A DNA stretch of 64,000 bases, from contig CM019214.1 of the NCBI GenBank assembly GCA_009741485.1, positions 26,079,695 to 26,143,694 on the forward strand, in the 5' to 3' direction. This stretch comes from Malurus cyaneus samueli (taxonomy: Eukaryota; Chordata; Aves; Passeriformes; Maluridae). A program made the translations under genes and the position numbers. Below, one piece after another: positions 12,836 through 25,217 of this stretch; the first letter of the stretch is position 1, and every line of letters begins with the position of its first letter. The notes under the pieces are model-generated. The model saw only the letters and a list, made by a program, of their open reading frames with translations, had not been told where the DNA came from and searched no databases.

Positions 12836-13619
12836 GCAAAGGGAAGGGATTAATGATAAATGCTATCAAATGGATATGAATACATTAATATGTTAATATG
12901 TTATATATTGAGATATGTGAAATTCAATGTGGATATTGAAAAATATATATAATATCAAATACTTTGAATATAGTCTTTGAATGTATTATTTAGAATATGA
13001 TAAACATAGCCTTCTTTCTGATAGCAGCTATATACCACAGTATTTCTGTTAATATTTTGGTAACTGTATTGTAGCACTCCTCCACAGTCCAAATTATGTT
13101 GCAATCCACTCAAGGAAGTTGAATATAAGATTCCTGACTTAATTTCCCCACTGTATGTTATATTTTATTCCTAATGCTACCATATCTGGGTACAGAAAAG
13201 CTTTATCTAAAGTCAAAATAATAGATATAGGATACAGAGAAAATGAATATTATTCTAAGAAATTTAATGAAATTATTAATGAAATATAATCTATGAAAAT
13301 ATTTGCAAATTAGATTGAATTCCTCAGAAGGACTGCTCAAAATTGAAGTGTTAGACTTCTATTTTCTCTGGACAGTACCTTAAAATAATTTTGGCCAACT
13401 CTTATTATGCAATTTGCATTTGTTACTGACAAATATACAGTACAAATGCAGAAAAGATTGCTCTTGAAAAAAAAATTTGTTTTATGAAGCAAAAGTCTAT
13501 GTGCAATATTTTATGGAAGTATGTCTAGTTCACTTTTATCTTAATTTAATGAAGAAGTAGATTCCAGGACACAATGAAGTTTGCAGTTCTCATAAATGTC
13601 TTCGAAAATTAACCAGTGG

Positions 13620-13870
13620 GGAACCCCTAAATTGAATCCAATAAAAAGCATTTGAAATTACATTTTCAGAGTGCTCAGCAACAAATTCTTTTTAATTGTT
13701 TATATTGACCTTGCTTTTCCAATAAAAGAAAAGGCTTTTAATGTGTAATGCATCCCTGAATAGAAAAGACTTAATTAGGCTTCATTTGCACAATCAGGAA
13801 TCATGAACAGATTATAATTTGCATCGCAGAACTGTGGAGTATCATTAAGGTTACATTTGGTATGGTAGTT
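13620..13870. promoter_or_regulatory. Candidate conserved non-coding element
   Basis: The block lacks low-complexity runs and repeats. It holds a homeodomain-type TTAATTAG at 13771-13778 and a perfect POU octamer ATTTGCAT at 13817-13824. Such AT-rich, homeobox-site-bearing blocks are typical of developmental enhancers in vertebrate gene deserts. No alignment supports this, so it remains a suggestion from motif content. Confidence 0.25.
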
Positions 13871-15982
13871 ATAAGAAATTGTATTGAATAAATATCTGCA
13901 GCCTAAGGTCAAACATTACAATGAAAATTTAAATCCTTATCTGAAAAACATAACTGTGGATTTTCTTCCCTGAATGTTACTCGCCACTGTAAAATGGCTG
14001 TAGAGATGGAAGTAGGTCCATGCATATATGACTGATATTTTAATCTGTTGCAACATAATCATTTTGAGGAAATTTCCATGGCTTATTATACTGAATTGTT
14101 AAAAGTCTTCTCAATCAGTCAGTTTTGGTGGGTTCTAGGCTAAAGGAAAAAAATATTATGAGTAAAAGCTAACATGAAATCCACTTCTTTTGTAGCTGTC
14201 ACTATTTTTGTTTTTCCTTTGATTACCACTGTCAGACAAAAATCTTTTGAGTAGCATGAAAACATTTTTGATAAACACTATACTTAGCAAATGCTCTCTT
14301 TCTAATTATACTGCAGACACTTAAAGTAGTCATCCTAATTATTTTTTAATTGGAAACAGAGTTCATAGACAAGCAGTTTTGTTACTGTACTTCTTTCTTC
14401 ATCAGCTTTTTAACTTCTGTAGGATAGGGAAGGGCAAAATATGCAGCACTGTCAAATATTTCTTCAAACACATATGTACCGACAAAAACAACTGAGAAGT
14501 GACTTGGCCTGAAAAAGTGTTCACCTTTCCCTCATCTTCAGAACTGAAGAGCAGAAAATGTTTCAATGGTATACAGAATTATACATCAGCATAGTAATCA
14601 TAAAAGAGTAATAAAAAGAAATGCTGATGCAGGAAGGCAGCTACAACAAAGTATCTTAGATCCTCACACCCTTGTGTTTACTTTGAAGTAAAAAAAAAAA
14701 TTAAAAATTAAAATCCTATTTTACCCTGGATAAAATTTTTCTGTGGTGATACATAATGTAAATAGAAATACTAGGGATTTCTATTAATAGGTTCTGGATC
14801 TGTACCCTAAGCAACCATTTTTTTTACTGCTGGCAACTTACACTTAGCAGGTAGAGAAGAGAGATTTTAATGAGATTTTGAGGAGTTGGTCTCCAAAATC
14901 TTTTTCCTATCACCTGTCAGTCCTAAGAATTGGAGGCTACAGGAAAATTGCTTGAGTAATGAAACCTGGTTTCCCATCACTATTGCAAGTATTTGAGCTT
15001 CACTTGGAAAACACCTGAATACATATTCAACTAGCTCTGAGTTTTGACCAGTATAACACTGCCTATTCAATATGTGAGTATGCATTCAGCAGAAGCTGAA
15101 AAATAAATGACAAATCTTGGTTGCAGTAGCCCCATGCTGATTTAATGTAAAGTGTGATAGCTTCAGATATGTTGTTTTCAATAATACAAATTCAATTCCA
15201 TAGAAAAACATTGTATTTATTCACAGGAGAATAGCAGATGCAGCTGCATTGAGTTAGTTTGAATGGATATGTGTTGTCTGGAAATATGCATTGGATGGGC
15301 AAGTACTTCTGACTATAAAAGCTGGAGTTGAGAAATAAATGTATTGATGTAAACGAAAATGTATTGATTCAGCAAAAACTTACTGGGTTCTACAAATGTA
15401 TGTTTGCAAAGAAAATATATTTTTGTACAAAAATAGAAGCAATTGACAGTATATCCAATTCAGCAAAATGGTCTTGATTTCAGTGTCTATTACATGTATT
15501 TCCCTGAAATTGTACTGTGTTAAAAAATCAAACACAAATCCAGCTCAAGTGTTTCCAGTCTCAAAAGCATTGCAACAACCCCATGTAGCTGAACCCTGTC
15601 AGTCATTACTAAATTGTGAGGATTTCTTTTCTGGTTCTTTAATTTTTAGTTGTCTTTATTTACATTTCTGAGATATCAATTTCAATGATGGATGAGCTGC
15701 CCCTCATTAAAAGCTCTGATTTCTTATTGATGCACATCATTCACAGCTATGTCTTTGCTTGAATTAGCTCCATAATCCATGTTTTAAGTACTTATTCTTC
15801 CCTTACATGTTTGTTCAGAGAAGGCTTTAATTCCACCTTTATTTTCCTGAGGAATGGAGTAGCTTTCATGTGGATTGACCTTTTTCATGCTTCACTAGAA
15901 ACTGAATAAATTTCCTCTTCCTTGGAAATTAGCAGAATTCATATAGAAACATTGCTGACTTCTGTTTCAAACTTGTTTCTAA

Positions 15983-16004
15983 TTTTTTTTTTTTTTTTTT
16001 TTTT
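15983..16004. repeat. Poly(T) run
   Basis: Twenty-two T in a row. Confidence 0.9.
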
Positions 16005-16166
16005 AATAAGATACAAACTTGCATTTTCCTGTTTCCCAGTGGGAGACTATTCTTTTACTATGGAACTAACTACTAGGAAAATATGATTGATAATCGTAAT
16101 AATATCCTATTCCTTCCTAAACCAAGAATATTTGTGATTGCATGAGTTATCTATGAGTTCTAATGC

Positions 16167-16212
16167 AAAAAAAAAAAAAGGAAAAAAAAAAAAAAAAAAC
16201 AAAAAAACAAAA
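16167..16212. repeat. A-rich tract
   Basis: Long A runs interrupted by GG and single C. Confidence 0.9.
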
Positions 16213-16781
16213 GACCTCATATCATAAGACATTTTAACTAAAATTATATTTTTCAATGAAATATTTACACTATTACATTTTAAAATATTTTATAACTTAT
16301 ACATTTATTTTTCAAATTCTATCACATTTAGTATGTTTCATGTCCCATTGCAAAACCAGTCTTTACAAGCTTTTACCTCTAGATTGCAACCTTTTAATGG
16401 CAAAAATATACTGCCTCATATCTTACCTCCTGATTCCTGTGTGCACTCAGTTGCTATACCTTATTTCATCCCAATATCTTATTTCTTGCCCCTCTGCTGT
16501 TTCTTTGCCTTTCTGAAAGCTTCTTAACTTCACAAACACTGTTAAAGTCAGAGAGGAAACTCTTCCCTTCCTTGCATTGAATTGACTCAGTTCTTGGACT
16601 AGAATCCTGACAAAAATAAATTGGAGCACTCAGTTATACTATATTTCAGTCTTCTATGCTTAGATATTCCTGCCAATAATTAAAACTTTCACATATAATA
16701 GAGTGTAGTATCAGTACATTGAAATTTGGCAATGGATTTTACCAAATTAACCTACAGAAAAGGTAGATTTTATATACTTAC

Positions 16782-16922
16782 CTAAGGAACAGCAGAAGCA
16801 CTTTACAGGCATCCAGAACGCTGCACAATAGGCTGAGAAAATGAGTAGTAGACCCAGAAAGTAAGATTAGTAGTACTTACTTGGATTAGTGGAACTAAGA
16901 CAATCATAGGTTAGCCCTGTTT
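16782..16922 (-). other. Two exon-like segments around a 48-base intron-like unit (candidate)
   Basis: On the - strand, a 42-base segment (16922-16881) ends at GTAAGTAC. A 48-base stretch then carries TACTAAT, a near-ideal branch point, and a pyrimidine-rich tract ending TTCTCAG. A 51-base segment (16832-16782) follows and ends at GTAAGTAT. One frame stays open across both segments if the 48 bases are removed, while the 48 bases bring an in-frame stop. The encoded peptide is short and unrecognised. The intron is shorter than almost all vertebrate introns, so chance is a real possibility. Confidence 0.2.
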
Positions 16923-18866
16923 CTGGCAAATGAGGGAGTCCTCAATTTACTGACCACTAACTGGTGTTCGAGGTCAGAAATGCAAACTAAGCTGAAAAAA
17001 TTGATTAAAAAAATTAAATATGAATATTTCAGAACGTATTTGTATAATTAAAATGTGATGGATTAGGGAAGTTTGAAGAAAGTTAAGGTAGAAATTATAG
17101 TGCATTCCTGTTGCAGCTTTGCTTGGGCTGTCCTCTAGAACAAATCTCAAGGGTGGACTAGGGTGGTAATCACAGATTTGAAAACTGGTGGAAGTAGAGT
17201 GGTCAGAACTACAAATTCTCGACACTGGTCTCTATATTTCAGATTACAAGGAAGGAGGAGAAGGGAAGAAGTATTCTGATAGCATGATAACTTGGCTGAG
17301 AATTTTTTTTGCACATGAATAAAAAGAAAAGCAAAAGGATAAAAAAGGGAGTACTAAATAATAACACCTGAATTTGAAATAAAATTCATCTGAGAAATAC
17401 CATCTGCACGTTCTATCAGTTAAAAGTACAAATGACATGCTGAGCTTATTTTGATAGCTCAATGAAAAAAAAAGTGTTTATGAAGACATAGAGGAAAACA
17501 AATTAAAGGGGCCACTTACCTTTATGTGTGTAGCTAAATATAATTGAAATAAAGATGAAAGTTATATTAAAATAATTATAGCAATGATGAAAAAAATATT
17601 ATGAAATACATGCTTACGTGCACATCAGTACACATATCAAACAGCTGGTCATAATATCAGCTAGCGTAGATTATTTGTTCTGTTAGCTGTAAATATTTAA
17701 ATAAGAAAAAATATGCTATTGGCAAGAGAGAGAGAGGTGAAGATGGAAAATTCTTTTCCCTCACCATCAGACAGAGCTATAGTATAAATAATTTCAAGCA
17801 CTTCAGAAACCTTTGGAAAAGCTGTGTTCTTTTAAAGAAAGCAAGAAAATGCCTTGGTGATGTTACTCAGTTCAGATGACAGGACCAAATTCTTCTGATT
17901 GTGATAAGAGACTTCAAAGAAAGTCTGCAGAGGCTCCTTTTGTTCCCTTTCTCCCAGAGACACTTACATGAAGTAGAGCAGTTCTGATGGGAATGACTGA
18001 AATTTCATTACTTCCTTCTCAAAAAAGAAATAGGTCTCACTACAAGCAAGATGGCTAAATTCAGGTACCACTTCTGACTGAGGCAGATATTCAGTTCTGG
18101 ATTTGACCTGAATTTATTTAGCACAGGGCTACCTACTGGTTCTGCTGGAAAAAAAAAAATAAAAAAAAAAAGTATTTTGAATAAGCTACCATTTTCTACA
18201 GCAATGTAGATAAGAAAATAGTTTCCAAAAGATTCTGATGAAGGTAATTAAATCCTGTAACAATGTTCTTTGGTGAATTGATACAAAATCAATTTTCTGA
18301 CTCTTCCTTTAATTACTGTCCATCCTACCTGGTCACATGTCTTTCCTTTATTAGATCTTTATTTCTGGGGGTTTTGAAAACACAATAGCCTGCAGTTTAA
18401 ATTTTTTTTTGTCTGCTTTTAAGAGGGTTTACAAAGTGTTGGGTGCAGTGTTTGTAAAACTGAACAAAATGAGAGTTTTGAAGAAAGAAAAGTCAGTTCA
18501 AACTCTGCTCTTTGAATGTGCTGCTCATATAGAGTTAAATCTCTGATCTTAAGTTTGCCATTTGAAAGGCTTTGTCTTGATTCACAAAGAAAGCTGAAAA
18601 AAAAATAAACTTAGCAAAATAAGAAAAAATTTTTGTAAGGGCCTTTGATTTTAAAGGGGAGATAGATATTAGATATGAGGAAAAAATGTAAACCATATAA
18701 GTAAATAAAGCGTGAGTTGTTGTTTCTATTATTTGTTTCTAAAATCATAATCTCTGATAAATTAATTCTGCATTACATGAGATACAACAGGACACTGTAT
18801 ATCACTAGCTTATATCTGGATGTTATAAGTTTTTAAGAAAATAGTTTTCTGGGAGGATCGGTTTGG

Positions 18867-18926
18867 TTTTTTTTTTTTTTTTTGTTGTTTGTTTGTTGTT
18901 TGTTTGTTTTTTTTTTTTTTTTTTTT
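18867..18926. repeat. T/TTTG low-complexity tract
   Basis: Two poly(T) runs flank GTTGTTTG-type units. Confidence 0.95.
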
Positions 18927-20317
18927 GGTGTTACACAGAATAAAATATCAGTAAGGACATATGCTTTGCTGAAATAACTTTTAGGCTCACAGAGAACCCC
19001 TGATATATTTTTGGAGAACATGCAAGACGGTTATTTTTTTAAGAGGCAATGAAGGTCTATAAGGCTAATAATAGTAATAATTAATGGATGCAAATAAAAT
19101 AATAGCAACGGAAGCACAAAGGGAGCAGTGATACAACAGCATCTGAGTATTAAAGTAATAAGTCACAGCTCTGGAGAGAAACATGAAGGTTTGCCACAGC
19201 CTTATAATTAACCTCCATGTTGTACCTGATGAAGATTCAAAGTTGCACTCCTGGGACAAATAAGCCAAAGGAAGTGGTGTTGAGCATCCTCCCAGGCCCT
19301 AAAAGATATTCAAAAGACCAGGTGATTGAGCCTGTTCTGAGGGTCTGTTAGCATGGATATTTTTGTCATTGCATAGCCATTCTTTGCACTAATTATTTTT
19401 GAGATTGTGTTTTTCTGAGAAGTCTTGCCCATTCTGAGTCACAGACAATGTGGGGCACATTTTCTTCACTGTAATAAATATGTGGCCCAGCAACTAGTGA
19501 GCATTCTGTGGAATGCAAATAAGGCAAGTATTTCATTTGGGGGAAAAGTTCATTTTTTTTTTGTGTGAATTTTGCCGCTATAAAGCTGTCAATGAATCAG
19601 AAGCTCTAAAGAGATTGAAATTCACTGCTCTAAACCTGTATTTCAGGGAATAAGTGACTTGTGGTAAGAGGAAGCATAATAAAATGCAGAAGGGGTGCGG
19701 GTTTTTGATGAAAAGACCAGTCTTCTGTTGAAAATACCACATTTCCCAGTATTTGTCTGTATTCCTGAGTGACACTGCTTTGATTGCATCAGTTCTTGCT
19801 CTTTCCACAGTGCACATTGCTGTTAAAGTGCATTCCTACACACAAAGGGCTTTTACTAAGCCAAACTGCAGCATCTTTATGCAGTTAAAGCTACATCCCC
19901 ATAAGAATGCAATACTGTGGAGAATCTGCCTTAAAGAAATATCATTTTAGGTTTCTAAAGCAGTTTCTACTTAAAAACTGATGATAGCCACAACAACAAA
20001 AATAAATCAGATTCAAATGTCTGTAGAAAATAACACAGGGGAAGAAAATTGTGCAGGCAATGCAGTGAGTTTAAAAAAAATAAATAAAAAAAAAGGAACA
20101 AAAGACCACACTGAAAATAAGCATAATCCATGCTTTTGCAAAAAGCAGGGCTAGAGTTTACCACCTGCCTTATAATATGCTAACAATAAAGCTTCATTCA
20201 ATTGTATTTTGGATTGGGTAGGTAAGAAACTGTATTTTTACTTCTTTCTTCTCTTCCCCCCCATATTCCTTCTTCCCTAGATGCACTAGTGAAAGTTGCA
20301 AAACTGAAAGTTAAATG

Positions 20318-20432
20318 AGATATATAGATATAGATGATATATAGATATAGATATAGATTAGATATAGATATAGATATAGATATAGATATAGATATAGATA
20401 TAGATACTAATATAGATATATAAATAAGAGAA
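20318..20432. repeat. (TATAGA)n microsatellite with AT-rich flank
   Basis: Roughly seventeen ATAGAT units, interrupted near 20334, 20358 and 20406. AT-rich sequence continues to about 20487. Interrupted units suggest an ageing array. Confidence 0.95.
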
Positions 20433-20487
20433 GAAGAGATAAGATATCATCATATGATTATATATAATAATATATGTATATATAAAA

Positions 20488-21324
20488 TTCAACATTTTCT
20501 GTAACCTAATCTACTGTTCATTCATTGACCATCCTGTAATGTTCGTAATGCAGCTGCCCTGGAAGCCTGTTCCTGCTGCACTCTTTGCCTGGAAGACACC
20601 TGTTCAGCAATTATATGGCCAGCAGTACATTAGCAACATTGCCTGCTGGATTGCAGGTGTTTGAATCTATAGGGAGAAGGTCATTACATTACCATTTCTC
20701 TCCATCTGGCCCCCAGAAAGCTAAATGTATATGGGCCACTGAGATTGCTCACTTCAGAGGATATCTCTTTGTCCATTTATCATCAAACACCACATGCTAC
20801 ACTTCCTGGATTTCTAAGGTGCTCGCCATTATTAATTTCTGATTGTGAGGCTTATTAAAAGTACTGCTCCAAGAGGATGTGCTCCTTAGTCTGTATACAC
20901 ACCAACAAAATACCGTGAAATTCATGTGTGTCCACTCCCTTTGTTTGCCTGTTTTTACTGTAACTAAGAGAATTTTATTTTTTTTTTTCGCACAATGGTG
21001 GTTTGGACCTGGATTTTTTCATTGCCTGCTGATGTCAGACCAACAGCAGAAAGCTTGATACCAAATATTTCAGTGCAGAGACACTGACACTGGCATAGTA
21101 AATGTGAAAGAGTAGAGGCATTTTTGCACACCTTTTTTTGTTGAATTGAATTTGTTGGATTCACTTGTGAAACATATCAATCAGAAGGGTAAAACCAGAG
21201 GAGGTGTGTTTTAACTTTGCCAAACCACATTATGTAACACTATTACTGTAAATTCATTAAAAGGTAAATATTAAGCACCTCCTCCTTCTCTGGCTAAAGA
21301 AAACCAGGTGCCCCTTTTGTTCTG
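20488..21324. other. Unique sequence, possibly conserved
   Basis: The stretch 20520-20850 is of mixed composition and free of simple repeats. Its open frame on the + strand (20585-20842) has no recognisable domain. I cannot name a function. Confidence 0.4.
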
Positions 21325-21548
21325 ATTTTTTCTTGAGTATGTCATCACAGAGGCATAACCATCTCTCCAACTGACCCAGGCTTGGCCAGTGACATAGCCA
21401 TCATCTTCAGAGCATCAGGGGATGGCTGAACATGGCTCTGCTGGACATGGTGGAAGCTTCCAACAGCTTCTCACAGGAACCATCACTGTGGCTCCCCCAC
21501 TACCAAAAACCAGGCCAAGCAAAACCAACACAACAGCAAAGCAGCCTG
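21325..21548 (-). mobile_element. ERVL-type LTR fragment, reverse strand
   Basis: Read on the - strand this matches the 5' half of the same LTR family as 7046-7757. The shared parts include 'ggaagcttccaacagcttct' as seen on the + strand, 'ccaaaaaccaggccaagc' and 'aaaaccaacacaac'. The poly(A)-signal half is absent, so the copy is truncated. No retroviral reading frame lies beside it. Confidence 0.75.
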
Positions 21549-23439
21549 GTGTCAAAGGACATAGGCTTAGATTTTACAGGGCTTTAGCACTATAAAAGAC
21601 ATGTTAGTGAAAATGAACAAAACTGCCACTTTTTCTAGTGTGTGTTCATCTTTTTTCTCTTGTTTTGTAGTTGAATTTTAAAGGTATAAGTAAGAGAATC
21701 TTCAGCTAATCCATTTGCCTGACTGATGAGGTTCAATTATTGAAAGCTTGAATTAGGCTTTAACAGTACTTAGCCATCAACATTTTGACATATGAACTGA
21801 TGAAATTTACAGTGCCTAGTTTGTGCAATATTTTCAATTTCATAATATGCAATGGATTAAAAACTCCATATTACATAACAGGAAACAAAATAATTTATTA
21901 ATAATATTTTGAATTATTTAAAATTATTACTTAAACATTTTCAATTTTAGTATCTTTTTTGTGTTACTTTTTATAACATAATCTAAAGGTTGAAGTATCA
22001 AAATAATTCACAATTTGTTTCATTTCTCAAAAAATTCAGACATAGTAAAGAGAATTTCTGTTTTGACCTGGCAGCTTCATTTAAGGCTATTAACTTTAAA
22101 GTGCTTAAGTCTTATTACAAAAATATGTGTATGAGAATATAATTTAATGTCACAATAGCTTCTCCTCTTTTGAAAATTACAAATTCTTATGTAAATCCAG
22201 TATAGCTTTCCTATTTGTAAGTACAATGATTGCAGAAAATCTCAGTAAATATAGAATATATGGGAATTTCGAAATTGTTGAAATGAGGTAAAAGTAAACT
22301 TTCCAAAAGAGGAAAAAAAAGACTAGTTTTCTCAAAAAGATAATTATTCTTTTAGAAAATTTTAAAATCATAAATGAAGGATATCTAAAGTAAAAATTAC
22401 TGACCTGTCTTGCTTAGGTTTTGAACATGTTTCATGCAGGATGCAACTAATAGAAATAAAGGGTGAAAAGCAAAGAATTTTCATAGATTAAAAACACTCA
22501 GAAAAACAGTAATAAAGAATTCATTTGGTTAATGTAAAAACAAGCAAGCACAATTTTTGTGCATCAAGAAACCTAGTGCTTTCAAGATTTTTGTTTAGTT
22601 AACTCTTTTCCAGAGATAGGTCATGAATCAATTTTGATCAAATAAGTCCCTTAATTGAGAACTTTCAGGTCTATCAAATTTTCAGTTGCAAAATTTGATA
22701 AAACAGTTGTTTTGTGAGTATATTACATGTTTTATGGGTTATTAGTAAGCTTCTAATGCCCAGTCAAAATGCTACAGGAAAGAAAAAATCATATGTGTGT
22801 TCTGTCTCAATTTTCCTTCTATAACTTTTCTTTTTGTCAAACTGTAGTGTATGAACTCTGTGTAGATGGAGTTTCTGTATGAAGAAACTTCCAATTTTAG
22901 TATATTTTTTATGAAGTTGCAGGTTCTACCTGTTCAGATGGAAGAAGCAATTCAGGCATGAGGAATCTCTGAGCTGAATTTACACTTCAGTTCCTACTCC
23001 ACCTTTATTTACTTGCCTGAACAACCAGGGCAGACAGAGAGAAGGCAAGAGGGTGGCAGAGTTGGAGTGAGGAAAAGTGACAAAGAAGAACCAAAGGGAA
23101 CTCGATTTGTGTCTCATCAGAGAGGTCTTAGGAAGGCTTAAAACTCAGAAAGGAATATCTTATGCTCATTTTCAATAAAATTAGAGGATCCATACTTGTT
23201 TTAACAAATGATGTGTGGACATGAATTTCTTAGTACATTGAAATACGGTCTGTGATACATCAGTATTATGCCTTCACTTCTAAAAGTATCAAACCCCACA
23301 AATTCCTTAGCCTCTATATGTAAACCCAAATACTTATTTCTTTTAACACCTTTCAGTTCTACTAAATTCACTACACAATTCTGTAAATGAAACATAAGAT
23401 TGGAAAAGGGATCAATTTGCAATTGATAAAGTAATTAAG
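21549..23439. other. Unique AT-rich sequence
   Basis: I see no gene or repeat. The stretch 22920-23110 is somewhat more GC-rich and purine-rich but unassigned. Confidence 0.55.
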
Positions 23440-23612
23440 AGAATCTGTTTGTCTAAGCATCGGTAGAGCCCTGCTCCACCAGAGAATTTCTTCTTCTGAG
23501 TCTCTAATACTTGTCTTTCTTCTTCATCTCTCAGCTCTGCCACTAGGCTGAACAGATCATTGACCTGATTTTTCCTCACATAGCTGTTTTCTCCGTTGCC
23601 CTCTGCCACTAC
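23440..23612 (-). mobile_element. Antisense remnant of a CR1 ORF1-like coding region
   Basis: The - strand reads VRKNQVNDLFSLVAELRDE, close to a leucine-rich coiled-coil segment that recurs in predicted bird proteins derived from CR1-type retrotransposons. The continuing match after that point is in another frame, so the copy carries at least one frameshift. No intact protein is encoded. Attribution to CR1 ORF1 is from memory of the family. Confidence 0.5.
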
Positions 23613-23616
23613 TCAG
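23535..23616 (+). other. Exon-like segment inside the antisense remnant
   Basis: The 82-base segment starts after a long pyrimidine tract ending TCTCTCAG (to 23534) and ends at CTCAG|GTAAGG. All three + strand frames contain stops, so any exon would be non-coding, for example of a long non-coding RNA. The pyrimidine tract comes from the purine-rich glutamate and lysine codons of the antisense element. Confidence 0.25.
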
Positions 23617-25217
23617 GTAAGGAATCAGAGAAAAATTACACAGGAAAATTACAATACATATTGTGTTGAGAAAAGGTTGGCCATTCATCAGAAAATTTAC
23701 TGGGATAGTTTCACCCTACTATTAGAGCATCCTCAGTCCTTCATGGTTATTTGTCACAGGAAATGTCACAGTCTTGTACATATGACAGCCACAATATTAC
23801 ATTTTCCTAATGCTTGCCAATACAAAGAAATATGAAGCAACTTAATTTTTCTTTTTGTTCTCAACAAGTACTGACATCAAATAGGACACCAGGATTTCAA
23901 ATGAATTTTTAAAGGATAAATGACTTCTGTTTCATGAAAAGTTTACATTTATGGTCTGTAGATTACAGTCTGTTAGATACTCTAATTGTGTGCCTGTAGT
24001 TTGTGCAATACAAGGTTTTAAGTTCACCACTGAGACAGAACTCTGGTCGTTGCTCTCAGGCTGTGCCCATGGCATCTCAAATTGACACTTTTGATGGATC
24101 CAACTCTGCACAAAAATGCGTCTCCTCATCAAAGAGTATAAGAGTTATGACTTATGAATAGAGCTCTGACCCAAGTTCCTGGGATATTTCCAGGCAGCCA
24201 TGGCTTTCTAACCACATACACCTTAAATTAATTTCTAATCCCAAAATCTACAGACCTACAACTGTAATGGGGCATCACTGATATCATTGCCATGCTCTAC
24301 ATTTTGTGGTCATCTTTCCATCAATTAATAGAAAGCAATGTGCAAATATTATTATTTAAAGTTCTTTTGGATAGACAGAAAGTGGCCCAGCAACTTTGAC
24401 TTTTCCAGTGACAAGTAATTAAGAAACTCAAATTTCAAATTCCAAAGAAATATATTTTGTCAGTGGATCATGAGAGAAATAGAAAATTACTCTCTTTTCT
24501 GTTTCAGTTGTCTGATTTGAAAAATAAAGGAATAGTCTCTTCATATGTATTCATATTCCAAAGATAAAAATCTGATGCCCATTTTGGGCAAAAAGGTATT
24601 TTTAATGGATTTCTTTTTTTTTTTTGTCACATAGTGTGATATCTGAATGGCATGTTATGATTCATTATGACATGCCTTGAAATATCATGAATATATTTTA
24701 TCATGAGGGTATATATTTTTAAATATATTGAAATTTGGTTTATTTTCCTAATTACTGTCCTACTGATTCCACTGATTTACGTTCACTTATGTTGAATTTT
24801 CTGTGTGTGCACAGGTTTTACATGTAGAGTCATATGTCAGCTAATACTGAGGAATAAAGTTATTGTGTATTATACATAGTTTTGTCTCCAAAATATTGTA
24901 ATATGTGAATGTACTATTCTCTTACGCCATAGTAGACACGTTGTTAATGTGTTTCATTTATTTAAGTACAACTCTTTACTGTTCATGTTTAGTAATGTAT
25001 AATTTATTAATGAAATTTGAGACATGATTAAACAAAAGACCTAAACCTTAGCCTTTTTTACATGAAAAATTTACTAAATTCAATTAGACTTTTTTCTGAA
25101 GAGTATTGCACAGTAGTTTTGATGTCTAATCCATTCTTCTTTCTGTCTTTTTGGCTTTTTTTTCTTCAGCTGTAAATTATGCAAATTGCAGTTATGTCTG
25201 TCAAATTCAGTGGTCCT
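23617..25217. other. Unique AT-rich sequence
   Basis: No recognised gene, repeat or RNA. A short T run lies at about 24611-24625. Confidence 0.6.

Larger units (their letters stand above)
12836..20317. other. Unique AT-rich sequence with one conserved-element candidate
   Basis: No gene is supported. Low-complexity runs occur at 15983-16004 (T), 16167-16212 (A-rich) and 18867-18926 (T/G). The block at 13620-13870 holds a perfect POU octamer and a homeodomain core, and an intron-like unit lies at 16782-16922; both are listed separately. Confidence 0.5.

Noticed and set aside
19270..19350. Weak resemblance to the CR1 'gagatattcaagaac' segment
   Set aside because: Only scattered matches; not callable by eye.
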